Positions 1-12,356 of a stretch of 64,000 bases of DNA are shown here, one piece after another. Origin of the DNA: Ypsolopha sequella. Taxonomy: Eukaryota; Arthropoda; Insecta; Lepidoptera; Ypsolophidae. The notes beneath the pieces are model-generated. The model had not been told where the DNA came from and made no database searches. It worked only from the letters and a program-made list of their open reading frames with translations. The DNA lies in NCBI GenBank assembly GCA_934047225.1, contig OW203997.1, positions 7,860,417-7,924,416 on the forward strand, written 5' to 3'. Position 1 is the first letter of the stretch. Each line of letters begins with the position of its first letter. Made by a program: the position numbers and the translations under genes.

Positions 1-742
1 CGAAATTCATTACATAAATCAAAATATCTTTATTAAATGCCGTTGCATATGAATTATTTAAATTATGCAACAGAACGCGGTCAATTCATGGACCATAAAT
101 CGTTCAGAGTTTAAAAACACGTAACAAATTGATATCAAGAAGCATCCGATCCCATTAAGGAAATGTCTGCCACCGCCAAAAAAAAGACAAATGCAGCTCT
201 TTTTGGGTCACAGACCTCTCTGATTTATTACTTCAATGGAGTAAGTATACGAATCTTTATCGGCCCTCGAAAGGTAAGGCACGTTACGTCATCACTTTCA
301 CGTTATATCAATAAGGGCCGGGGCACACTGGTTGGACTCCGGAACTTGAAGGGAACCACACATGTTCATACGAGACGACATTCTTGACTTGTAGGGCCAT
401 AAGGAACCATTACGATTCTAGGTAGAGAGTCTTGCATTCATGCCAATTTGCTTTATTTAGTATCTCTAGGTGTGGTAGAGTGATTGATTTGTCCGGTAGG
501 CTAACATTTCAGGGGTCAAAGGTTTAGAGACTAGAAACGAGACTTATTAGAGACCAAAAATTACACGCCCTTCATCAACAGTGACTTCATTGAAACTTGG
601 TATTTAGGGTCAACGAGTTCATCCGTTTCCAAACAAATATGTATAACCTGTTGGAAATAACCTGGCACCTATTATTGTCCTACTTTTGTAGTTAAACTAA
701 AGGTGCCGAGATATATCCGACGGTTAGTACGAGTGTGTACGT
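1..742. other. Non-coding stretch, nothing recognised
   Basis: AT-rich sequence on both strands. The open frames here (for example 163-387) are short and have no recognisable domain or coding-like composition. It is most simply intron or intergenic DNA of the gene whose last exon lies at 15289-16163. Confidence 0.4.
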
Positions 743-930
743 ATTGAAATAGCCAAATTCATACTAGAGACTTGGTAATATTATTTGTGCGCCTATACTT
801 GTTTAATAATAACCCCGTGTAAAAAGCCTACATTTTATTTTGCGTTTTTCACAGAAAGGGTAATTGAAACGATTACTTACAAAGTCTTCAGTATGAATTT
901 GGCTACATCAATCAAAGTTAACTTATATTT
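743..930. repeat. Foldback MITE, family X (copy 1)
   Basis: The left end reads 'agccaaattcatactagaga' and the right end is its inverted match ('cttcagtatgaatttggcta'). The same motif, 'CCAAATTCATACTggagActcgGTAAGTgatca', sits at both ends of the elements at 3594-3795, 9803-10056, 10289-10553 and 52698-52964, and at one end near 24583. That defines a multicopy palindromic non-autonomous DNA element. This copy is diverged and its outer 'aaggtg' terminus is lost. There is no coding capacity. Confidence 0.5.
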
Positions 931-2877
931 CAACAGAGAATCAGAAAACTATTTCCAACATGGCTGTCGAAACCGGCGCATTGTGAGAAGAAAATGTAGT
1001 AAGATGAATTCCTAGGTAGGATGAAAGAATGTTGGTTTGGCAACAGAACTAAAGTACCGAGAAACCTTCCCATTATGCCAATTACCTGAAATGAAGAGGC
1101 TACCAATTTTCTCGTACGCAAGTAATAAGCTTGCTCTGTTTTCCGGTAAAGTACGAACTTTAGAGATACTCTTGAGTGCCGTACTTGAATAAAACTAATT
1201 TTAATCGGGGATCGAAACAATTAATTATATTGTTATTTTTATGAACGCAGACCATGGCCTAACCAAGTTTGTATGCCTATCTTCATAGATAAACAGTCTT
1301 TTTTTTTCTTATTCGAAAGTTTCATTCAAGAACAAAACCAGTCATAGATAACGTCAAATTCACAGTTATGAAAGATTTTATTGACTCGATTCGGTATCAA
1401 ACCTGGGACTTACCATTGGGCAAGCAAACGCATGACGCCACGGAGCAAAATATATATAAAAAAACAGAATTGCAAAAGATGGGCTCTTAAATTAATGACG
1501 ATAATAAGAAGCCCTCTATAGCATGTCATATTTTATAATCCGTCACATTACACCGTCCTCATATAACATTACGCTCTCATTTGAAGCTGACGCGGCGCTT
1601 GCGCATGCAGAACTAATGTCTAAAATGTAATGGAGCGCATAATGTAATGTAACGTAATGTTAATCCATACTCAACTCATGCATGGATCGAACATTATGGC
1701 ATCATGTGTGATGGGTAAAGTAAAGATGGATAGATTATAGGTGTAAGTAACACCATGAATGGACGGGCACTTTATTTTAAAAGGAAATTAATGAGAGATA
1801 ATAATTGATATAAATATTACAACGATGATTGGTAATGGTAGTCATTTATAACTATCTTCAGTTTATGTGCCATCCAATCAGATTTTTGTTTTATATTGTA
1901 TTTAGAGTTGTAAAGAGTCATAAACACCTTTCTATAAAAACAGTATGTTTCTTGAATATTTTCAAATTTTTGTGTCATGCTCACATCAAAAAGTGTCCCT
2001 TCTAATACTTACGCCCAAAAATATGGATTGGAATTGGAAACAAGTACCATCTGGGAAAGTACTCACAATATTTTTGTTTGTTACAATCTCGTGTATAGTA
2101 CATACAAATTGTAATATAACCTGCAAAGCTAACATGCCACGAAGAACACCTAAGAAAAAGCCCGAAAAAACGATGTTATTTCTTCATTTTGACAAGTAAA
2201 CCAATATGGCAGCGTTATTCTTCTTTAGCTAACAGGAAATAATCTGAGCATTATTCTAAAAGTATATTAATCTTTACCGCAAACCACAATATGATCTATA
2301 AAGTGACAGCTCGTTTAAACATTTTGTAACACAAGTTCCGTGATCATTTGTAATCGTTCTGACTGAATAATGACATTGGACAATTCGGACACAAACGTAT
2401 TATGTCCTTTGTAAACACTCGTCGAAACGTGATGACAAACTATGTATATTTTTTCTTGGACTTTAAAACACTTATTTCCTTATTAATGTCACTAATAATG
2501 AAACTACTTTACTGTACACACATGTGTACTACCTTACTGTAGACACTTTACCTTCATTTTTTTGTTACATGCATTTATATGGATATTTATTATGGTAAAT
2601 AATTCAAGGGCTGCTTGACACATCACGACAGCGTTATGTCAACATAAATATAAGTTACTGAGGGCACTCATAAAGTACTTTAAAAGCCCTTATTTCCCTT
2701 GTTTGTTTTATAAATATATTTGTACATTATTCATATCTTTTGATATTGGTCAATTGCAATTTTTTAATAGATGGTTTATATGTCTTAATACTTTTGGCTG
2801 TTGTTTAAATGAAAAAATTAAAGTATGTACTTCCTGTTTATTCACTCCTTAATCCCAACGTCTTATATTATACTATA
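931..2877. other. Non-coding stretch, nothing recognised
   Basis: I see no gene. 1540-1665 has several short 'acattac/taatgta' inverted motifs, but they are too degenerate to define an element. The open frames 1945-2199 and 930-1220 have no recognisable features. Confidence 0.35.
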
Positions 2878-3508
2878 CATATGTCGCAGGTTTATAAAAA
2901 AAACAGTTTTTTGATCAAAAACCTAGACTTTTGATCAAAAACAGGAAGAAGAAAAAATTATTACTTAACTTCGTCATAAGCATGCAAAATCCAGTTTTTT
3001 TATCAAAATCCTGAATTTTGAGGTTTATGATAAAATTTAAGCTCTCGACGCGATCGAATGGAAGATTTTGGTTGACGGGGATTTTTCGCGAGCCCCGCTT
3101 CACCTGCGCTTGCGTGTGCCTCACCCCATCAGTCTCAAAACACTAAGCAAAGGGCCATTGCTGGAAAGATGACTTTATTTGAAGGTCAAGGATTCACAAA
3201 GTGCGCCTGCAAAAATCGAATGTGCAATTTAAGACAAAAAGATGTGCCTGTAAGAGAAATAATGTTCTATGCCAGTGGTTCCCAAAGTCGTCTGCGCTAC
3301 GACCCATCTAAGTTCACAAACTCGGGACCCACCTCTATGAAATTTAACCGTTACCAATATGAATAAAGGACTTTTCAAATAACAAACAAAGTTTGTCGTT
3401 CTACAGGCAGGGCCCACTCAATATTCGCTCGCGACCCATAATTTGGGAAACCCTGTTCTATGCAACTCTGATCGAGAGCCTGATTTGATCATAAACCTGC
3501 AACATATG
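2878..3508. repeat. DNA element with 18-bp terminal inverted repeats, host of a hAT MITE
   Basis: The left terminus 'catatgtcgcaggtttat' (2878-2895) is matched in inverse at 3491-3508 ('ataaacctgcaacatatg'), 17 of 18 bases. The interior contains 'tttttgatcaaaaac' repeats and no protein signal. The independent hAT MITE at 3273-3455 sits inside it. The family is unknown and no target duplication was resolved. Confidence 0.4.
3273..3455. mobile_element. hAT-type MITE with 8-bp target-site duplication
   Basis: The 183-bp element begins CAGTGGTTCCCAAAGT and ends ATTTGGGAAACCCTG, the inverted form. It is flanked on both sides by the identical 8-mer ttctatgc (3265-3272 and 3456-3463). The 8-bp duplication and CAG...CTG ends are diagnostic of hAT transposition. 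The interior 'cgacccat' repeats match the usual hAT MITE pattern. It is non-coding and needs a transposase in trans. Confidence 0.8.
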
Positions 3509-3593
3509 TACTGGCTAGATTTTTGTAGCAGTAAAACCGAAAACTAAAGGCCATACCAGAAATCCAACCTGTAAATAATTTAAATAAATAAAA

Positions 3594-3795
3594 TCATACT
3601 GGAAACTTTGTAAGTGATAAGTAACAAGTTTCAATGACATCTACTACTGAGAAAAGCGCAAAATAATATTTACGCTTCCCATACCAATTGACTCCGAGTT
3701 GCTCATAAACAAACAATATTTTTCGTATTTTGCAAAAAAGGTAATTGAACCACCTGAATTTGGCTATAACAATCAAAGTAACCTCATATAACGCT
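3594..3795. repeat. Foldback MITE, family X (copy 2)
   Basis: The left end 'catactggaaactttgtaag' and the right end 'gaatttggctataacaatca' followed by 'aacctcatataacg' match the family described at 743-930. The middle carries 'gcgcaaaataatatttacgc', the usual centre of this family. Diverged and non-coding. Confidence 0.45.
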
Positions 3796-4795
3796 TTGGT
3801 ATAAAATACAGGTTATGGATTAGTTACTTGACAATTTTAGATAATACTAGAAATTTTTACTTTATCGGTGACAATATTATGGCCGGCGGATATTTTCTAC
3901 GAGTACAAAGGAAGCTGTCGTTGTCTGGCACCTTGCTGATTGTCATTTTACGTTTAATACCCAAAGGCTTGTCTTGTCTATAATTTTCTTTAATCTATGG
4001 AGGAAATATCGAGAGATTATACTATAATTTATCTATCGTTTCGGTTTGAGGAAATCCTACAATAATGTGGCTTTTGAACGGAAGTATTTAGATGGGAAAA
4101 TTACAAATGTATGAACGTATATACTGTTGCGATATCATTGCCATTAAATAGATACTTAACACGAGCTGTCCATGTACTACATATATTCAGAGGTCCGTTC
4201 GTCCGTGCACTATATAGGTGAATAGGCACAAGGCTAGTTCCATGGAGATTTTTAGCTGAAATATATGAGGTAGGAATTTGATTTTTCGTGCACATGTTGA
4301 CAAAATTTACTACCTATAATACCATGTATTTTAAGGGAAGGGGGAAATTTAACAATGGGGGAAATGAAACATTTAATAATTAAAACACTTTAAATATGTT
4401 ATAGAAACAATTAAATAAATTTATATTGCCTTTATCGACTTATTTTATTTTATGTTTTTGATATATAGGGAAAATTTATATATACATCAGGCACAATTAA
4501 ACATCATAATCGAATCCAAGATATATTTCGGGCCCCATTGGGCCCGGCATCAGTTTGAGTAATAAGTAAAGATGACAGGATGACAGATAATATTTACAAA
4601 ATGACAATGTAATAATATAATAAAAAAAATAAAAAATATTAAAAAAGGCAAAACTACTTTCTTAAAAACTAAACTTTTTGATTGAAGTGAGGATGTGTAT
4701 GTGGGTGGGATAGAGATAGAAGGTGTTTGTATTATCTGTGATAATACCCATATTGTCAGCTCTTGGACTATTTAGTACTTAGGTAGTTTCCATTA
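3796..4795. other. Non-coding stretch with a small dispersed-repeat fragment
   Basis: There is no gene. 4518-4570 ('atatatttcgggccccattg', then 'ggcccggcat') resembles 48770-48810 ('atatatttcggcccactttg', then 'gggccggcat'), so both probably derive from the same dispersed element, perhaps a LINE 3' region. The rest is unassigned AT-rich DNA. Confidence 0.35.
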
Positions 4796-5380
4796 CCCAG
4801 CTACTGACTGACTGATAGAACAGCTGAACCTAGGAATATGAAATTTGAACAGTAAGGTCCCTTTGCAACGTAAACATCCTCTAAGGATTTTTCTAAAATC
4901 AACCCCTTAAATACGGATGAAAGTTTGTATGGGAGTTCTTGATTTTTGTAATTGAAATAATGAAAATTGATACTCAAGTTGGTTGAAAAATTAAGAATGA
5001 TATGTTTTAACGTTTTTGAAAATGATCTTCTAAAGCGTTGAAATAAGGGATGAAAGTTTTTATGGGAGGCTCATGTAAGGTGGTATTTTGCCGTTTGGTT
5101 TTAAATTATGTATATCAGCGTTTTTGGAACATCATCCCCCAGGGGATAAAATGGAGGAAGAAAGTTCAAAACTCCATAAATCTAAGATTAAATATTGGGG
5201 ATGGAATTTTCAAACCATTCTTTAGAAGACGAAAGGCGCTGAAATGTAACTTTAAGAGGAGGAACTGTTTGAATTATTAGTGATGTTTAAATTTTGTCAG
5301 TTATCAGACGCTAAATCTTTGAGAGAAATTGTTTATAGTTTCGAAACCCATGCGTATCAAGTCGCGGGCAGCAGCCAGTG
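4796..5380 (+). mobile_element. Decayed Helitron-like non-autonomous repeat
   Basis: It opens with 'ctgactgactgatagaacag', contains 'aacatcctctaaggattttt' and 'tcaacccctta', and closes with 'gtcgcgggcagcagccagtg'. In Lepidoptera a very abundant repeat has this order: tgactgactgact..., 'aggcatccgctaagaaagga', 'tcaaccccta', and 'gaagtcgcgggcaaaagctagt', with a Helitron-style CTAGT terminus. Here the terminus has decayed to CCAGT. The 5050-5280 open frame inside it is not a gene. Family recognition is from memory; exact 5' boundary uncertain. Confidence 0.5.
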
Positions 5381-5790
5381 ATAATAATTGTATAAACTTG
5401 CTTCTTTACGTGAAATAAGTAATGTAAGCAAAAAGCGTTATTTAATTTCGTCTATGATCATAAATTCTGTACAAATCCTAGATTTATGCAATGGGATAGC
5501 GAGGGACGTCCCCTTCTCTCTTAAGTGAATTATTTTATTTATCGTTAATCTTAAATAAAATCAAAATATTATTGCTCAATGTCTCGTAAGATTCCGACTC
5601 TAAATTTATGGTTTTCCTACACAATTTCATCAAAAATAACTCATTTAGCTTTTTATTACTGAATGACAAATTGCACTTTGAAATCTTTAAATTTCCATAC
5701 CAATCACTCAAATATACTCTTAACAAATAGCATCTTTGAAGCTGGTGACACATCCTGCGTGATATTTTACATGATTGGCAACACTGTTAA

Positions 5791-5812
5791 CCCCCCCCCC
5801 CCCCCCCCCCCC
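5791..5812. repeat. Poly(C) tract, 22 C
   Basis: Twenty-two consecutive C residues in otherwise AT-rich sequence. The length is likely to be polymorphic or prone to sequencing error. Confidence 0.95.
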
Positions 5813-5939
5813 TCCGATAAATTATTTGGGGGAGAGTAAGAGAACAGCTCTCAAACAGGCACAACCATGTAGTTTACCATGCCTGGGACCGATTGATGGC
5901 AATATATCCATCCCTAATTGCCGTCCCTTATATGGAAAA

Positions 5940-6112
5940 GACTGGTGAAAGGCAGCAGCGTCACTATTGTGAGGATTTCGGAGCCGCGCTCACCAACCCG
6001 CCTGCCTAGCGTGTGTGAGTATGGGCATTTCTTCCAGGAGGACCGCCAACAGTGGCGAAATCTTGGAAAATGTCCAGCAGTGAGCGAACACAGGCTGATG
6101 AATGAATGGATA
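5940..6112 (+). pseudogene. RTE-like LINE 3'-end fragment (reverse transcriptase C-terminal tail)
   Basis: On the plus strand the frame reads EDRQQWRNLGKCPAV shortly before the 'gaacacaggctgatgaatga' tail. The closely related piece at 50064-50246 (minus) reads EDRQEWRNMGEAYVQPW, the conserved end of lepidopteran RTE-type retrotransposon ORFs. Only the last ~60 codons remain, with substitutions, so this is a dead 5'-truncated copy. Confidence 0.5.
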
Positions 6113-6540
6113 TGGCAACACTGTGCAGGGTTTGCAGCTTATGTCCATAAATAGACACAAAAAATTATTTCCACCGTAAATTCTCGCAATAAGTAGTACT
6201 ACATACTGTCCTTTATATCTGAGATAGTTGCAATACTCATTGTGGTTTTAAACAAAAACGAAATGCGGTTTCCTGTGATCTAGGTAATATCTTATGCCTA
6301 TTTTGTAAACTTAATGTAATAAGGTTGTATAATTGTGTGACAGCAACAAAAAGATGGAAATCTAATAGAAGCGGCGCCGGCCATTATGAAACTGGGTCAC
6401 ATTTAGGAGCTTGTTATTTTTATGTTTTTATAAGATTAAAGTCTAGCCTTTATGTGAAATGACATTATGATACTGTTGCAACAAGAGATGAGATCGGACT
6501 TGATACAATATAAAGCAGATATTGCACTCGTATAAAGAAT

Positions 6541-6810
6541 ATATAAGGTTTTTCAATTTAAATGGAAAGTAATTTAGGAGGTGATTCAGTATCGTTAATA
6601 CATCATATTCCACTGCAAAGCACTTTTTTTTGCGAGAAGTTTTTTTTTCACTTTTCAGTACAAAGTGGTCGGATCAGCTGACTCAGTTTGTGTGGACAAG
6701 TGAAGAAAAAGTTCGCGCAAAAAAATGTACTTTGCAGTGGAATGTGATGTACTAACGATACTGAATCACCTCCTAAATTACTTTCCATTTAAATTGAAAG
6801 ACCTTATATA
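6541..6810. repeat. 270-bp palindromic MITE
   Basis: The left end 'atataaggtttttcaattta' and following bases are repeated in inverse at the right end ('aaattgaaagaccttatata'). The match extends inward through 'ggaggtgattcagtatcgtt' and 'ccactgcaaagcac', about 80 bp per arm with few mismatches. The loop (~6640-6710) is unique. There is no coding capacity. The near-perfect arms suggest a fairly young insertion. Confidence 0.75.
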
Positions 6811-7302
6811 AAGAATAAATTTGAAATTCAATTTCAATTTCAATTTGAACATTGCCTATAAAAAACTAGTATTGGGTAGCCAGTGCAAGAGATGTTTAGA
6901 AAACATTTCTATTAGACTAACATTGCGTATATCAGAACTAAGCTAGATGAGAAACAGAATTTAAAGGAGCAAAGATTAATAAATAATGATTTATTATGAT
7001 GATGACTAATCTACGTAGATGGTTAAGGTCAGGTATTAGCACGTGTACATACTGGGTGTAATGATGACCAGCGGGCCTATTGTGTATCTCTAGTTGCCTT
7101 CTGGACTGGGTGTCTATCATCAAAAACATAGATATAGTATCGAATTCCGATGTCTTAAGGATATTTTCGCACTTGAAGTGACGACACAGATTGTTAATAG
7201 TTCAATACCCACTAAAGGGCAATTTTGAAATTTCAGTTTTTAGCTATGTTTTTGATGATAGGCACCTCGTGCAGTTGGCAACTAAATATACAGAATAGGG
7301 GG

Positions 7303-7650
7303 GCTGCTCAGAAAATGAAACCACATGTAGGGAATACCTCTACAAAGCCATAAAAAAAACAATTTCGAGAAAATATTTCTGTTTACAGAATGTTGTTTTC
7401 TCGAACAAAATAAATCGTGTTCCAAGTGTGCACTTCCCTTCCAGTATTACTACATGTCAGTAACCTGCACGAAGCGGCAACATCGCATTTTTTAAGCCTG
7501 TTAAAAAAACGTGGTTAGTACGTTGCACTTGTGAGCGAAACTAAATTAATTATTAATTTGTAGATGTATTAATAGGAATGTCGAAATGAAATTTAGTACA
7601 AAGAACCCTCATAACATCCCCTATGCGTGGTTTCATTTTCTGAGCAGGTC
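7303..7650. repeat. MITE with 'ctgctcagaaaatgaaacca' terminal inverted repeats
   Basis: The left terminus 'ctgctcagaaaatgaaacca' (from ~7304) is matched in inverse at ~7629-7648 ('tggttncattttctgagcag', n = t). A second, weaker inverted pair lies outside it ('tgggtgtaatgatga' near 7051 and 'tcatcattacacggtg' near 7648), and a third at 7110-7131 versus 7247-7268. The insertion history is therefore layered. Non-coding. Confidence 0.55.
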
Positions 7651-7825
7651 ATCATTACACGGTGTATTTACATAACTCCTTGTTATAGAGTCTAAATGAT
7701 CTGATTAAACAAAACATCTTCTGTATTACGTTACGCCAACAAAATATTTGTACAATCAAACGATCTCTTGACCCCGAAAGATTGCGTTTGAGAAATTGAT
7801 TCATCGAACTCATATTTTTATGGTT

Positions 7826-8392
7826 CCGTAGTACCTAAAAGGTACGAAAGGAACCTTTATGGTGACACTCCGTTGTCCGTCCGTCCGTCCGTATGTCACA
7901 GCCTCATAACTTCAGCACCGTTAAAGATAAAGACATAAAATTTGGCACAAAAATATAATTAACTTGCCCACGTATTACTATGTAAAAAAATATATGAAAA
8001 ATTCATTTTGAAATTGTTCAAAATATTTCCAAAACAAAAGTGAGAAAAATAAAAAATATTTTATAAAAATACAGTATGGATAGCAAATTGTAGATATTAA
8101 AAATTTAATGGCAAAAATATATACTTTTACTATATTTACTGGCACTGGTTTCGAGAAATATTTAAAAAACCACAAAAATACATATGTCCCTTACATATGG
8201 GGGGCCCGTATCTCCAAAACTGGTGGACCGAAAAATATGAAAAAAAATCATGGTAATATGTGTTTACGTAAAGATTACAGGAAAAATAAAGCGGTTGAGA
8301 AATTCATGAAAAAAAAAATCAAAATTAAATTTATCATCCACAATACGGAACCCTGGGTACGCGAGTCTGACTCGCACTTGGCTGTTTTTTAA
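7826..8392 (+). repeat. Lepidopteran dispersed repeat ('ggttccgta ... cgcacttggctg')
   Basis: It starts 'atggttccgtagtaccta', carries a (gtcc)n run at 7877, and ends 'gcgagtctgactcgcacttg' then 'gctgtttttt'. The same termini form the foldback at 13967-14489, occur inverted at 48590-49313, and occur as a fragment at 19190-19300. It is a very common non-autonomous family in moth genomes; I do not assign a superfamily. ORFs 7978-8175 and 8108-8392 lie inside it and are not genes. Confidence 0.6.
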
Positions 8393-9587
8393 ATAACATT
8401 TTTCTTAGAAAAAGAACTATGTCTTTACAACTTTAATTTATTTGTAAATTATGTAAATTATAAGAGTGCTCGTTATAAATTTAAATTTAAATATAAAAGT
8501 TTCTTTAAATAAAATTATTATTATAAATAGGTATTATTCCAATACACGCAATGATTGTCATTGCGTGGTTTTAAACTTTTTATTTCAAAAACTTTGTAGA
8601 GAAATAGAGTGAAAATATTTATAATTACTTCAGAAACTTTGTATAATAATTGATAACGACTGAAATCACATTATCAGTGTCTTTTTAATCTTTCAAGAAA
8701 ATCTTATGTAGGTACCGACTTATTAACGTGGCTGACCGTAAAATTGTATCAAATACAAAAATATGCTAAGTTTTGAATAAATAACATACACATATGTATC
8801 TATCTATAGGTTCATAAGAATTGCACGAACCTTTACATTTAGTTTACCTCACATTCCCTATTATTTCGCGTCTCACAATGGTATATGGTGCCTTAACAAC
8901 CCACGTAACTAACTTTCTCCTGACCTCTCAAACGATTTTGAAACACGCACTGTTTTCTATAAAAAGCCCATTTTAGCCCTCTGTTTATGTTCTCTGAGTC
9001 AAAGGGCATCTAATTTACTATCCATCATTAACGCGTGTGTTATATGCAAGCAAATATTGTGTAAATTAACGTAATATTGTCGGTAACATCATTAAAATTG
9101 CATAATGGAGGAACACCCACGTTACACCATGTGGAGGTGATTTGCATAGAAATTACAGCCTTAAAGACTTTTGGATAAAATTGCAAATTGCGTGCAGATT
9201 TTCGTCAGGGATCCATGGTATGGTAGGAGGTTACTGGTAGGCCTTACACTCGCTCACGTTTCCCATTCATTCGCGCTTCTGACAGGCATGCTCTTCCCAT
9301 TCTCTTGTTTTGTCTGTTATGTTGGCAGTAGAGAGGTGCTCACGAACTCGATATTTGAATATGGAACAAAATAACAGAGGACTAATTCTGTAACCGCATA
9401 CACCGCAAAATGGCGCAATAGTTCGGTTTGTTGAACAAAAACCGTTTCAGTAGGTCAAACCGAACTGGTAAATGAACCTAAAATTTACTAGGCTGTCACT
9501 GTTCGCTGCCTTGGACTAGTATCATTCGGAAATGGAAATAGAGTCATTATTTATTTGGACCTCATTTTGTTTAATACCACAATTTTC
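8393..9587. other. Non-coding stretch, nothing recognised
   Basis: No coding exon, RNA gene or complete repeat is visible on either strand. Confidence 0.35.
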
Positions 9588-9747
9588 TTACTGGTCCTCT
9601 AAAAAGGCCGCTTTGGATGAATCATTTAGTGATTCTGTTAAAGGCATCTCTTTTTCACGCATGAAGAAACTCTGACTCTATCCTACTTTCAAATCATTTC
9701 ATGAATCACACAAGTTGGCCTTTTTAGGTCCCCTGGACGTTATTGCT
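9588..9747. repeat. Short palindromic MITE
   Basis: 'ctggtcctctaaaaaggcc' at the left is matched in inverse by 'ggcctttttaggtcccc' at 9718-9734, with further pairing around 'gatgaatcat' and 'catgaatcac' inside. It is about 150 bp and non-coding. Confidence 0.45.
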
Positions 9748-9802
9748 GAAGAGCGCTACTTCTAGGAGTTATCGGTGTGCCAGACATATATGTACACGAT
9801 GA

Positions 9803-10056
9803 CATTTATTTACGTAGCCAAATTCATACTAAAGACTCGGTAAGTGCTCAATATCAAGGTTCAATGACCTTTTTTGTGGAATTCATAAATTATATTTTTC
9901 GTACTTATTCCCTACAAACGCAAACCCAACCCCGATGTCAATTACTATGAGGGCAACATTTTATTTTTGGAAATAAGCAAAAAGTATCACGGTATACCGA
10001 TCACTTACGAAGCCCCTATTATTAATTTGGCTGCATAAATAAATGCCACCTTATAT
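9803..10056. repeat. Foldback MITE, family X (copy 3)
   Basis: Left 'acgtagccaaattcatacta', then 'agactcggtaagtgctca'. The right side has 'atcacttacgaagcccc', then 'aatttggctgcataaataaa' and 'tgccaccttata'. It belongs to the family described at 743-930. The right terminus retains the outer 'tataaggtgg' end lost in copies 1 and 2. Confidence 0.55.
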
Positions 10057-10288
10057 AACGCCATAACCTCATCCATCAAAGAGCGTCAGATCAGAATCTG
10101 AGGAAGCGTCAAATTGTCTGAGTTACGCTTTTTGCTAAATAAATATTTATCGAAAGTTCAAATTCAAATTCAAATTCAAGTAACCAAGCTATTCCACTTA
10201 TTGTTATTTGACTATTTTATAGCTATAAGTAGTTCCTGTGCATACTGTATAAATTAGAAATAAACTATAAGTTTTAGTACGTAACAGA

Positions 10289-10553
10289 TACAAGGTGACT
10301 TTTTGATCATCGTCCAAATTCATACTGGAGGCTTAATAAGTGATCAGTATTTTGGATCAGTAACAATTTTTGTGAAATTCGTAAATTGAAATTTCGGCTT
10401 CCCATAGAAATTCAGTTCCACTCCCGAGTGAATCACTATGGGGAGTCGAAATTTCATTTTACGAATTTCACCAAAATTGTTATTGATCCATGATACTGAT
10501 CACTTACCAAGCCACCAGTATGAATTTGGACGATGATTAAAAATTCACCTTGT
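10289..10553. repeat. Foldback MITE, family X (copy 4, best preserved)
   Basis: The left end 'acaaggtgactttttgatca' then 'tcgtccaaattcatactgga' is matched at the right end ('tccagtatgaatttggacga', approximately, then 'aaaattcaccttgt'). The arms pair over ~110 bp around a short centre 'cactcccgagtgaatcac'. This copy shows the full terminus ACAAGGTGA and is the best reference for the family. Confidence 0.7.
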
Positions 10554-10779
10554 ATGTTAAAAAATGACATGATCTTGCTAAGTTTCTTGCCCTTCTTCTT
10601 AGCAAGACTAATCGAATGGGCTGAGGTAGGCATGTATTTATATTATGTAACCTATTAGTATGTAGTATATAGGGTGGGATTTGGTTGGCCGCCTGGATTT
10701 GTGCTGGGGGCTCGGTTGGTGATCATTGAACTTTGTTCCTGGTAGCTGGTCGGGTTCGGGCGGTTGATTAAATTTCACT

Positions 10780-10945
10780 TGTATAATAATTGTAGATTTT
10801 CATCGTATATTTATTGCTACATAAATTAAATAAACCTTTAATTTAGTTTATGTATATTTTTATAAGAATAAATTTTTATCGTAAAAAGTGCATTATGTAT
10901 ACCTACTTTACAAAATAAACTATTTGAATTTGAATTAGAACAAGC
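10780..10945 (+). repeat. LINE 3'-end fragment with TTTGAA-type tail
   Basis: The sequence 'tttatcgtaaaaagtgcatt', then 'ctactttacaaaataaacta' and 'tttgaatttgaatt', matches 38130-38229 closely ('actcgtaaaaagtgtattaa', 'ctactttacaaaataaacta', 'tttgaatttga'). Two copies ending at the same short tandem tail are typical of a non-LTR retrotransposon 3' UTR. No ORF is retained, so the clade is not assignable. Confidence 0.5.
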
Positions 10946-12355
10946 AGTGATTTGGACCATGTCTTTTGAATTTTGATTTTGACACAATATTAAATGTATA
11001 ATGTCCCAATTGAGTTTCTAGCCGTTCTTCTCAGTATGTTAGCTGAAACGAATTCTAATATTTAAACTATTAAATATAAATCCAAATCTGGATCCTAGCA
11101 TCAAGTATTAATAGTAGATTGTTATACAAGGGAGGTAAGTCATCAATTAAGCGAGGGTGCTTATGGTTTGATTGTGTAATTGATCACTTACACCCGAGTG
11201 CAATATTCTACTTTTCATCGCTAATGCGAGGAAATAAAAAACAACTTACAAAAAGTACACATTCCGACAAAGATTTTACTTTCTTTTCAGTCCGCCACTT
11301 GATAAAATATTCATAGGTTCTCAAATATATCTCTTTTGATATCGCAGGTAACAGGTTTTCTACGACTGCCTTTACCTGTAGTTTTATCGATTCAGGCGTC
11401 AAATCAAAATCATCATTATCAGTTGAATTCATAATTTTTTCGTTACAAATATATTTCCAACAATGTTTTCAACAAAATTTGCGTGGTGCTAATCACAAAT
11501 TATAGAGGGATACTGTGCTAATCTTGTTTATTTTTTCTTGCGATTTTCTTGCTGGCCAGTGCGATCGTTTTAAAATGTGTCACTTTTACGCGTCTTGCCG
11601 GGGTCTTACCTCAAATATGAGGTCTTGTCCCAAAAAACAAAGAAAGGAGTCTCGTTCGATTTTCATATCGCATATCGAATTAAATACAACTTGTTTTCAG
11701 AGCATTAGTGATGAAAAATATTTTTATTTTCACATTTCAATTTGTTCCATTTCGGTACAGCTACACCGGTAATCGAACCTGGCTTATGGATTTCGCACGT
11801 ATAAATTGACTTCTTTTTTTCCCTCTGAATATTTTTCCCGACTTTTTTTTTTCTTTTTTAAAGTTGTCTGACAGGGATCCTTCTGCGTGGTTCTGGTGGT
11901 CGGCCAATTTCCATATTTCTCATACGTTTTGGTGGGAGTAGTGGGTCGATGTGGATGTCTATTTGTCGGTGTGCGCGGACGGATACTTTTCGAACAAAAA
12001 ATAGTTGTTTAATTTATTGAAGTCAGAAATATGTTTACTTGGTATTCTTACTTCTGAGAAAAAAGTTTATTAATACAGGATTCGGGATTTTTAAAAAACT
12101 TTTTTAATTAGTTATCAAAATATCAGCCGCCATTCCACCTGACATACCTACTCAAGAGAATTATTTCTTTATTTAAATGTTAACTTCATAATCATAATCA
12201 ATAACCATAATAATATATATTATCACCTTTAATGGTTTTAGGTCAAAGGTCCCTGAACCACAACTTTAGAGAAATACATTTGTTTTGTAGAACACTTCAT
12301 CTGGTAAAAAAATAACTATTTTTTTACACGGATCTCTAAAACCCAGCAGACCGAC
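10946..12355. other. Non-coding stretch, nothing recognised
   Basis: The overlapping frames 11119-11316 (+), 11208-11432 (-) and 11515-11772 (+) have no homology that I recognise. 11208-11432 (-) reads as a mildly acidic peptide (MNSTDNDDFDLTPESIKLQV...) and could be a short exon of an unrelated product, but it has no supported neighbour exon. I do not call a gene. Confidence 0.3.
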
Positions 12356-12356
12356 G

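Noticed and set aside
5050..5280. 76-codon basic frame (MKVFMGGSCKVVF...)
   Set aside because: It falls inside the decayed Helitron-like repeat and has no homology that I can see.
11208..11432. Acidic 74-codon minus-strand frame MNSTDNDDFDLTPES
   Set aside because: Composition is somewhat protein-like, but it is isolated, without splice partners or recognised relatives. Transcript evidence would be needed.
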